34,113 nucleotides of DNA, from positions 1 to 34,113 of the forward strand of contig CATJNB010000094.1 in assembly GCA_949741605.1 (NCBI GenBank). The letters are read 5' to 3'. The notes under the pieces were generated by a model. It had not been told where the DNA came from. It was given only the letters and a program-made list of their open reading frames with translations, and did no database searches. Below, piece by piece: positions 27,033 to 34,113 of this stretch; positions within the stretch are counted from its first letter, which is position 1; each line of letters starts with the position of its first letter. This stretch comes from an uncultured Eubacteriales bacterium (GTDB lineage Bacteria > Bacillota > Clostridia > Oscillospirales > Acutalibacteraceae). A program made the position numbers and the translations under genes.

Positions 27033-27850
27033 AAAAAACCAGCATTAACCTCTTTACCCTGAAGATTATCGCAGCCGTGAGCATGACGCTCGACCATATT
27101 GGCGGGATCTTTTTCCCCGGGCAGCTCTACTGGATCTGCATTGGGCGCCTTGCCTTCCCGATTTTCTGTTACCTGATTGCCAACGGCTTTTTCTACACGC
27201 GCTCGAAGCTCAAATATCTGATCCGGCTGGTGATTTGTGCGTTTCTGTCGCAGCTGCCTTTCATCGCGATGTACTATTATGAACGCCATTCCATTTCGGT
27301 GATGTTTGCGCCGGACGGGATGTTCTCGTCCATAGGAAACTTTTTCACGTTAGGGTTTGCACATCTCAACTCGATTTTTACACTGACCTTTGGCCTGCTT
27401 GCCTTGATTGGCCTGAATCTCATACACCAATATTTCGCCAGCAAAAATCAAAATGCCATCGGCGTGGTACTGGGATGCCTGCCGGCCGCCGGACTGGTGT
27501 GGGTATGTATTCTGCTTGAGTGCGACTATGCCGTTTTAGGCGTACCGCTGATGGTAGGCTTTTATGCGGCCACAGCGATTGCCAAACACGACCCCGACGG
27601 CAGCAACGCCAAGGTAGCGTTCTGGACCCTGCCGCTGATCGCCATTTTCATCTATATGATTATCCGCAGCGTTCAGTCGGCATTCCCTATGCGCCACTGG
27701 CTGTACGGACTCTGCCAAGGGCTTTCCATGATCCCGATTGCCCTGTATCAGGGCGAGCCCGGCCCCCGGCACAAGGCCATCCAATATGGGTTTTACCTTT
27801 TTTATCCGGTACATATGGCAGTTCTTGTTGCGATTGCCCTGTGGATCTAA
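27029..27850 (+). CDS. TraX-family membrane protein
   Basis: LFTLKIIAAVSMTLDHIGGIFFPG...IGRLAFPIFCYLIANGFFYTRSKLKYLIRL; GTG start overlapping upstream TGA. Confidence 0.85.
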   Translation: MKKTSINLFTLKIIAAVSMTLDHIGGIFFPGQLYWICIGRLAFPIFCYLIANGFFYTRSKLKYLIRLVICAFLSQLPFIAMYYYERHSISVMFAPDGMFSSIGNFFTLGFAHLNSIFTLTFGLLALIGLNLIHQYFASKNQNAIGVVLGCLPAAGLVWVCILLECDYAVLGVPLMVGFYAATAIAKHDPDGSNAKVAFWTLPLIAIFIYMIIRSVQSAFPMRHWLYGLCQGLSMIPIALYQGEPGPRHKAIQYGFYLFYPVHMAVLVAIALWI

Positions 27851-27951
27851 CGACACCCCGTCTGTTTTCAGGCGGGGGTTTCTTGTTCCCTCTCGTTAAG
27901 AGCGATTTTGTATCTTTATACATTTCAGCTGACAGGAAATATGTCTGCGTT

Positions 27952-28000
27952 TTGTTAAAATATTATCATCCGTATTCAAAATTTGTGTAAAATTTCACAA
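27952..28000. promoter_or_regulatory. Two Rex-like operator motifs upstream of the hydrogenase operon
   Basis: TTGTTAAAATATTATCAT (27952-27969) and TTGTGTAAAATTTCACAA (27983-28000). Confidence 0.55.
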
Positions 28001-28113
28001 TCTCGGGTTTCAAATACTCCGTTATTTCCTACAAAGGACAAGCCATATTTTGATCTTTCCTGCAACACTTCTCCACTTTTACTCCCTTTTCGCGAGATTT
28101 TTGTGAGATATCC

Positions 28114-28142
28114 TTGACGTTGTCTACTGGCAATGATATAAT
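28114..28142 (+). promoter_or_regulatory. Hydrogenase operon promoter
   Basis: TTGACG, N17, TATAAT. Confidence 0.75.
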
Positions 28143-28352
28143 AAATGTATTGCACAAAAAGTTAAGGCTCCCTTGTGTTTATTATGTAATTTATGTCTAT
28201 CCCTCTCCCTCGTTTTTGCATAATTTTTTTCATATTTATGCAATCAACATGACAAACCACACCTGCCATAACCATTCGTGCATAGCCCGGGACGGCCCTT
28301 TTATGCAGGGCATCCCTGAACAACTGAACATTTACACAAGGAGGAACCGGTC

Positions 28353-28862
28353 ATGAACCAAGATGCTTACAATGCTTACAGCCACAAAACTTCATCCGAT
28401 CAATTGGTAGAAGTCGCAAAGATCGCCGCGCCTTATAAAAACCGCCCGGAAATGCTCATGTCAGTCGTTATCCAGGTGCAGAGAAAGGTGCGCGCCCTTT
28501 CTGAAGACGTTGCCGCGGTGATCGCCCGCGAAATGGGCATCCCGCAGACCAACGTGTACAGCTTTATTACCTTTTATGCCATGCTTTCGGTCAAACCCCG
28601 GGGGAAATATATCATTCGGATGTGCGAAAGCGCCCCCTGCCATGTGCGCGGCGCCAAGGAAATCGTGAGGGCCTTGGAGAAAATGCTCAACATCAAAATG
28701 GGGGAAACAACCGAAGACGGCCGGTTTACTCTCGAATATTGCCCCTGCCTTGGGATCTGCGATATATCCCCTGCCATCATGATTAACCATGAAACCTATG
28801 GCAACCTGACACCAGGCAGTGTAACCCAGTTAATCAAACGCTACATAAGGGAGGATGTGTAA
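28353..28862 (+). CDS. NuoE-like [2Fe-2S] subunit of NAD(P)-linked hydrogenase (HndA/HydC-like)
   Basis: IAREMGIPQTNVYSFITFYAMLSVKPRGKYIIRMCESAPCHVRGAKEIVRALE...LEYCPCLGICDISPAIMIN. Confidence 0.93.
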   Translation: MNQDAYNAYSHKTSSDQLVEVAKIAAPYKNRPEMLMSVVIQVQRKVRALSEDVAAVIAREMGIPQTNVYSFITFYAMLSVKPRGKYIIRMCESAPCHVRGAKEIVRALEKMLNIKMGETTEDGRFTLEYCPCLGICDISPAIMINHETYGNLTPGSVTQLIKRYIREDV

Positions 28863-28865
28863 CCC

Positions 28866-30149
28866 ATGGAAGAAATGCGTATTCTGCTTAGAAATAAAGA
28901 CAAAATCAATCCCACCAGCGCCCAGGATTATATCCAGACCGGCGGGTATGAAGCCCTTCGCAAAGCCCTCTCCATGGACGGCCAGGAAATTATTGACACC
29001 CTCAAAGCTGCTGGTCTGCGCGGCCGCGGCGGTGCCGGTTTCCCCACCCACATGAAAATGCAGTTTGCCAAAAATGCAGAGGATGATGTCAAATACGTAG
29101 TCTGCAACGCGGACGAAGGCGAGCCCGGCACCAACAAAGACCGTGTGCTGCTCACCACTGACCCCAACAGTGTCTTTGAAGGCATGGCGATTGCTGCCAA
29201 AGCGATTGGCGCGCACAAAGGGTTTATTTACCTGCGCGCGGAATATCCCTATGTGTTCCCGATTCTGAAAGAAGCGATTGAAAATGCCCGGGCAGCCCGG
29301 TGTCTTGGGGATGATATCCTCGGCTCCGGCTTCTCCTTTGATATTGAAATCCATTCCGGTGCGGGCGCGTATGTTTGCGGCGAGGAAACCGCCCTGTTTG
29401 AATCCATTGAAGGCCATCGCGGTGAACCCCGTTACCGTCCTCCGTTCCCGGGCACCAAGGGCCTGTTTGGTAAACCGACCCTGCTCAATAACGTGGAAAC
29501 CCTTGCCAACTTTGCCCCCATCCTTCGCAATGGCCCGGACTGGTTCCGCAAAATTGGTTCGGAAGGAAGCCCCGGCACCAAGCTGTTTACCATATGCGGC
29601 AATGTCAACCACCGTGGTGTCTATGAATTCCCCATGGGCGTCAACCTCAAAGAAATTATTTATGATGTATGCGGCGGCATCGCAGAGGGCAAGGGCCTGC
29701 TCGCGGTGCAAACCGGCGGCAGCTCTGGTGCGATCATCAATGCAACCCAGATCGACCTGCCGTTGGATATCGACCATGTTTCGGCATCCGGTGGGCGTCT
29801 GGGCTGCGGCACGATCCTTGTGATCGACGATACCAACTGCATTGTTGACATTGTACGCAATAACCTCGATTTCTTCCGTTCGGAATCGTGCGGCCAATGT
29901 ACGCCTTGTCGTGAGGGTGGTACACACCTGTATGAGCTGATCTGCAAAATCTGTGACGGCAAAGGTACCCTGCGCGATATGGATACCATTGTTGACCTTG
30001 CCAATACCATGCGGATTACCGCCTTGTGCGGCCTTGGCCATTCGACAGCTGTCCCGGTACTTACCAGCTTGCAAAATTTCCGTGAAGTTTATGAAAGCCA
30101 TCTTGATGGCGATTACTGTCCCGTTTGCGGGAAGGATTGGGGGAATTAA
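28866..30149 (+). CDS. NuoF-like flavoprotein subunit of hydrogenase (HndC/HydB-like)
   Basis: GLRGRGGAGFPTHMKMQFAKN; NADEGEPGTNKDR; GAYVCGEETALFESIEGHRGEPRYRPPFP; ESCGQCTPCREGG. Confidence 0.95.
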   Translation: MEEMRILLRNKDKINPTSAQDYIQTGGYEALRKALSMDGQEIIDTLKAAGLRGRGGAGFPTHMKMQFAKNAEDDVKYVVCNADEGEPGTNKDRVLLTTDPNSVFEGMAIAAKAIGAHKGFIYLRAEYPYVFPILKEAIENARAARCLGDDILGSGFSFDIEIHSGAGAYVCGEETALFESIEGHRGEPRYRPPFPGTKGLFGKPTLLNNVETLANFAPILRNGPDWFRKIGSEGSPGTKLFTICGNVNHRGVYEFPMGVNLKEIIYDVCGGIAEGKGLLAVQTGGSSGAIINATQIDLPLDIDHVSASGGRLGCGTILVIDDTNCIVDIVRNNLDFFRSESCGQCTPCREGGTHLYELICKICDGKGTLRDMDTIVDLANTMRITALCGLGHSTAVPVLTSLQNFREVYESHLDGDYCPVCGKDWGN

Positions 30150-30152
30150 ACC

Positions 30153-31874
30153 ATGGTTACTATTCACATTGATGGTCAGGAATTACAGGTAAAAAAAGGC
30201 ATTACCATCCTCGAAGCTGCCAGAAGTGCCAATATCAAAATCCCGACCCTTTGCTATCATGAAGATCAGAAAATTAAATCCGTATGCCGCATCTGTCTGG
30301 TAGAAATTGAAGGCCAGCGCTTGCTGCAGGCGGCTTGCAGCTACCCGGTCAGCGAAGGCATGGTCATTAAGACCGCTTCGCCAAAGGTAATCAAAGCCCG
30401 CCGCAACGTGCTGGAACTGATTTTGGCACGCCACCCGCAGGACTGCCTGAACTGCCCCAAAAATGGTTTCTGCGAATTGCAGGATCTCACCCAGGAACTG
30501 CACATGAAACGCCCCATCCGTTACCAACGGGATATCCGTCCGCACCAAGTCGATGAAAGCTCCACTTCCATCGTGCGCGACCCTACCAAGTGCATCCTGT
30601 GTACCCGGTGTATTGAAGCCTGTGAGGACGGGCAAACGATTGGCGTTATCGGCAAGGAAAACCGCGGCTTTGATACCATCGTCGTGCCGCCTTACGGCAA
30701 AGATATGAATGAAACCGTCTGTGTCAACTGCGGCCAATGTGTACAGGTTTGCCCTGTTGGTGCGCTGACCATCAAAGACGATACCGATAAAATCTACGAA
30801 AATCTGGATTCCGGCAAAATCCTCGTGGCACAGGTTGCACCGTCGGTGCGTACCACCATCGCAGAAGCCCTCGGCGAAGCTCCGGGTACGCCCAGTGCCG
30901 GCCGTCTGGTCACTGCTATGAAATTACTTGGGTTCCACTATGTATTTGACGCCGACTTCTCCGCGGATCTTACCATTATGGAGGAAGGCTACGAGCTGCT
31001 CGACCGCATCAAAAACGGCGGCGTACTGCCTATGATTACCTCTTGCTGCCCGGCATGGGTCAAATTCTGCGAGACCTATAATCCGAAATATGTCAAGCAT
31101 CTTTCCACGGCAAAATCCCCGCAGCAGATGTTCGGGCCTGTGATTAAGACCTATTTTGCAGAGAAACACAAGATTGATCCTGCAAACATTTGCAGTATTT
31201 CGATTATGCCTTGTACGGCTAAGAAATTTGAATGTCAGCGTGAGGAAATGAACGACAGCGGCTATCAGGATGTTGATATTTCCCTGACCGTTCAGGAACT
31301 GGCCAACATGATCCGCGAAGCTGGTATCAATTATGCCGACCTGCCGGAAACCCCATTTGACGATCCGTTTGGCCTTGGCAGCGGCGCGGGCGAAATCTTT
31401 GCCGCTACTGGCGGTGTTATGGAAGCTGCTTTGCGTACGGTTTACGAAGTTGTGACCGGCAAGACCCTTGAAAAACTTGATTTCCATGACGTGCGCGGCC
31501 TTGACAACCTCAAGGAAGCCGAAGTAGACCTCAATGGTACGATTGTGCGCGTAGCGGTTGTGCATGGCCTTGGCAATGCACGTGAGATTATGCGTAAGGT
31601 ACGTGCCGGCACTGCTAACTATCATTTCATTGAAGTGATGGCTTGTCCTGGCGGATGTATCGGCGGCGGCGGCAACCCGATCCGTAACTGGAAGAAGGTC
31701 AAAGCCAGAACCGAGTCTGTTTATCAGCAGGACCGTGATCTGCCTGTACGTAAATCCCATGAAACTGACGCCATTAAAACCATCTATAAAGAGTTCCTTG
31801 GGGAACCTCTCTCGGATAAAGCGCACCATCTGCTCCATACCTCTTACTGCAACCGTCAGGATCTCCTGCGCTAA
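30153..31874 (+). CDS. [FeFe]-hydrogenase catalytic subunit (HndD/HydA-like)
   Basis: N-terminal 2Fe-2S; HPQDCLNCPKNGFCELQ; CILCTRCIEAC, CVNCGQCVQVCPVGA; H-cluster motifs TSCCPAWVKF, MPCTAKKFE, EVMACPGGCIGGGGNP. Confidence 0.97.
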   Translation: MVTIHIDGQELQVKKGITILEAARSANIKIPTLCYHEDQKIKSVCRICLVEIEGQRLLQAACSYPVSEGMVIKTASPKVIKARRNVLELILARHPQDCLNCPKNGFCELQDLTQELHMKRPIRYQRDIRPHQVDESSTSIVRDPTKCILCTRCIEACEDGQTIGVIGKENRGFDTIVVPPYGKDMNETVCVNCGQCVQVCPVGALTIKDDTDKIYENLDSGKILVAQVAPSVRTTIAEALGEAPGTPSAGRLVTAMKLLGFHYVFDADFSADLTIMEEGYELLDRIKNGGVLPMITSCCPAWVKFCETYNPKYVKHLSTAKSPQQMFGPVIKTYFAEKHKIDPANICSISIMPCTAKKFECQREEMNDSGYQDVDISLTVQELANMIREAGINYADLPETPFDDPFGLGSGAGEIFAATGGVMEAALRTVYEVVTGKTLEKLDFHDVRGLDNLKEAEVDLNGTIVRVAVVHGLGNAREIMRKVRAGTANYHFIEVMACPGGCIGGGGNPIRNWKKVKARTESVYQQDRDLPVRKSHETDAIKTIYKEFLGEPLSDKAHHLLHTSYCNRQDLLR

Positions 31875-31913
31875 CCCAATTCCCATGCTAGCCTCCTAAT
31901 TAAAATATTTTTA

Positions 31914-31949
31914 AAACGGTGTTGTCGCATGCGGCAATGCCGTTTTTTA
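31914..31949 (+). terminator. Terminator-like hairpin after hydrogenase operon
   Basis: AAACGGTGTTGTCGCATGCGGCAATGCCGTTTTTT. Confidence 0.55.
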
Positions 31950-31967
31950 TTGGAAAGGAGAAGGATC

Positions 31968-32531
31968 TTGAAAGAAAAATTTTCCAAACCCCTTGCGCTA
32001 TTTACCGCGCTTGCCACTGGGGTCTTGCTTGCTGGTGCGGTAGCGGTTCCGGCCATTGTACACCATATTCGAAAGCCAAGCCCCCTCTCCGCCCCTGTGG
32101 TTTATTTACACATTAGCCAACCCCAGAACAACCTTGTTCTGCTGGTATGCCACGCTTATGGGCAACAGTGGGACTATCACGAAATACTCTTTGGTTTGGA
32201 TCGCAATGCGTTCCAAGTGGAAGATGCGGATCACTATTTTGGCTCATTCCAACCGCCATTCACGGATGAGAACGGCAAACCGTTTCCAGATGTACAAATT
32301 TTTTGCAATGTTGCTAAGAATCAGATTGTATTTGAAAAAACATATGAGTCAACGGTTCACGGGACACCCAAACCGTTTACGATCCGGGTGTATGGAGACG
32401 GGCGTGTGGAAGAATCGCTGGAAGGTCATATCGTGTCTGCACAGGAGGCAACCCCAAATGGTATGAGTGCTACATTCGGTATGTGGCTGGAATACGAAGA
32501 AGAGGAAAAAGATCCCCCTTCTTCCCCTTGA
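31968..32531 (+). CDS. Hypothetical membrane-anchored protein
   Basis: TTG start after AAAGGAGAAGGA; N-terminal TM ALFTALATGVLLAGAVAVPAIVHHI. Confidence 0.6.
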   Translation: MKEKFSKPLALFTALATGVLLAGAVAVPAIVHHIRKPSPLSAPVVYLHISQPQNNLVLLVCHAYGQQWDYHEILFGLDRNAFQVEDADHYFGSFQPPFTDENGKPFPDVQIFCNVAKNQIVFEKTYESTVHGTPKPFTIRVYGDGRVEESLEGHIVSAQEATPNGMSATFGMWLEYEEEEKDPPSSP

Positions 32532-32553
32532 TTTTCTGTCATTTTGCCCCAAG

Positions 32554-32571
32554 TTGTTAATTTCATAACAA
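32554..32571. promoter_or_regulatory. Rex-like operator motif
   Basis: TTGTTAATTTCATAACAA, one mismatch from TTGTTAANNNNTTAACAA. Confidence 0.5.
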
Positions 32572-32905
32572 ACGAACTTTTGTCAGAATCACGAAAATTG
32601 ATAAACGTGCTTGTGCAATCATCCAAATGCCCTTTGTTTGTTAAAAAACTAGCGTAAATACGTGGTTTTTTGGTGTTTGACAAAATTCTGTTTTTGCCTG
32701 CTTTTGTTCGTATTGTCTGTTTCTTAACATTTTCCTCCTACGATTCCCCTACTTAAAACTTCATAATATATGTATTTTAAAGCCAAAAAACTGATGAAAT
32801 TCCTAATTTTTACGGTATTTTGCATAACAACGCAAACCGCAAAAAGAAAGAATCTCACACTTATGCTAATTGTTTAGTTTTTACAGATAATATTCTAAAT
32901 TTATG

Positions 32906-32934
32906 TTGATTTTCACCCCCAGATATGCTAGAAT
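32906..32934 (+). promoter_or_regulatory. Promoter of the alcohol dehydrogenase gene
   Basis: TTGATT, N17, TAGAAT with TGC extended -10. Confidence 0.7.
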
Positions 32935-33010
32935 TAAAATCACTTTCCCAAACAAAATCCGGATGTTTGAACAGGAATATTTTTAATACAAAGATGGAGG
33001 ATGTTTTATT

Positions 33011-34113
33011 ATGGCAACAACCTATTATTTCTTACCAACCAGAAATTTGTTCGGAGAGGGCTCGGTAGCCGAGGCCGGTGACCTGCTCAAAAGCCTCGAT
33101 GCAACCAAATGCCTGATCGTCACCGACAGCTTCCTTGCATCCTGTGGAATGGCGGACCAAGTCAAGGAAATTTTTGTAAAAGCAGGGGTACAAGTTGCCA
33201 TTTTCGGCGGCGCGGAACCCAACCCGACCGATAAAAACGTAGAAGCCGGCGTCAAAGCCTATCAGGAAAACCAGTGTGACGCGATTGTATCGCTCGGCGG
33301 CGGCTCCTCCCATGACTGTGCCAAGGGCATTGGCCTTGTTGTCAGCAACGGCGGAAAAATCCATGACTATGAGGGCATCGACAAGTCCCAAAACCCCATG
33401 GTGCCTTTGATGGCAATTAACACCACGGCTGGTACGGCTTCGGAAATCACCCGTTTCTGCATCATCACCGATACAGCCCGAAAAGTAAAAATGGCAATCG
33501 TTGACTGGAGAGTCACCCCGCAAATCGCCATCAACGACCCTGTACTGATGAAGGGAATGCCGCCTTCCCTGACTGCCGCAACTGGTATGGACGCTTTGAC
33601 CCATGCGATTGAAGCCTACGTTTCCACCGCTGCCAACCCGCTGACCGATGCCGCTGCTTTGATGGCCATTAAAATGATCCGCCAGTATCTGCCAAAAGCA
33701 GTTGCCAACGGTGACTACATGACCGCCAGAGACAACATGGCTTATGGCCAATATCTTGCCGGTATCGCTTTCAACAATGCTTCCCTTGGTTACGTCCATG
33801 CGATGGCTCATCAGCTTGGCGGTTTCTACAACCTGCCGCACGGTGTCTGCAACGCCATCCTGCTTCCTTATGTAGAGCGCTTTAACCTCATCGGCAACCT
33901 CCACCGCTTTGCTGAAATTGCCGAAGCAATGGGCGAAAATATCACTGGTTTGTCAACCCACGAAGCCGCTCTCAAAGCGATTGATTCGATCCGTACACTT
34001 AGTACGGAAGTGGGCATCCCAGCAACCCTCAAAGAGCTTGGCGTGAAACCCGAAGACTTTGATACCATGGCTGAAAATGCGAAAAAAGACGTTTGCCAGC
34101 TCACCAACCCCAG
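33011..34113 (+). CDS. Iron-containing alcohol dehydrogenase, 3'-truncated by window end (absent from ORF track)
   Basis: MATTYYFLPTRNLFGEGSVAEAGDLLKSLDATKCLIVTDSFL...VSLGGGSSHDCAKGIGLV...INTTAGTASEITRFCIITD...YVHAMAHQLGGFYNLPHGVCNAILLP; RBS GGAGGATG. Confidence 0.95.
   Translation, partial: MATTYYFLPTRNLFGEGSVAEAGDLLKSLDATKCLIVTDSFLASCGMADQVKEIFVKAGVQVAIFGGAEPNPTDKNVEAGVKAYQENQCDAIVSLGGGSSHDCAKGIGLVVSNGGKIHDYEGIDKSQNPMVPLMAINTTAGTASEITRFCIITDTARKVKMAIVDWRVTPQIAINDPVLMKGMPPSLTAATGMDALTHAIEAYVSTAANPLTDAAALMAIKMIRQYLPKAVANGDYMTARDNMAYGQYLAGIAFNNASLGYVHAMAHQLGGFYNLPHGVCNAILLPYVERFNLIGNLHRFAEIAEAMGENITGLSTHEAALKAIDSIRTLSTEVGIPATLKELGVKPEDFDTMAENAKKDVCQLTNP

Noticed and set aside
28830-30167. 445-aa minus-strand ORF opposite the NuoF-like gene
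   Set aside because: Shadow of a GC-richer coding frame; no family features
30924-31886. 320-aa minus-strand ORF opposite the [FeFe]-hydrogenase gene
   Set aside because: Antisense to a highly conserved catalytic subunit
33032-33904. 290-aa minus-strand ORF listed at the window end
   Set aside because: Antisense to the Fe-dependent alcohol dehydrogenase, which is the real gene but runs off the window without a stop and so is missing from the track

Overview
The window is a low-GC Firmicutes (clostridial-type) chromosome segment carrying one ~9.1-kb integrated element. The host part holds tandem lipoproteins, an initiator tRNA-fMet, feoAB with a short DtxR-family regulator, pncB, a P-type cation ATPase, the rpmG-secE-nusG-rplKAJL cluster, a GNAT/TtcA/TraX operon, a trimeric NuoE/NuoF-like + [FeFe]-hydrogenase operon, and a 3'-truncated Fe-dependent alcohol dehydrogenase that the ORF track does not list. 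The element (about 1500-10601) is bounded by a 12-bp direct repeat, TGGTTGCGGGGG, which is exactly the 3' end (including CCA) of tRNA-fMet. It encodes a large serine recombinase, a repressor/Cro-like switch, a primase-helicase next to an iteron-type candidate origin, a major capsid protein with a DUF4355-like scaffold, a RelB/YoeB-type module and several orphan small genes. I see no terminase, portal or tail genes, so it looks like a phage satellite that brings its own shell proteins. The most notable details are: (i) the recombinase 3' end also encodes the rebuilt tRNA 3' end, a replacement tRNA terminator and one attP arm, and its C-terminus should change on excision; (ii) an unlisted 31-aa hydrophobic ORF with a convergent RNA and direct repeats, organised like a par/Fst type I toxin-antitoxin; (iii) a promoter-terminator leader in front of the capsid genes; (iv) three operator-like palindromes spaced exactly 31 bp. 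All family calls were made by reading sequence, without database searches.
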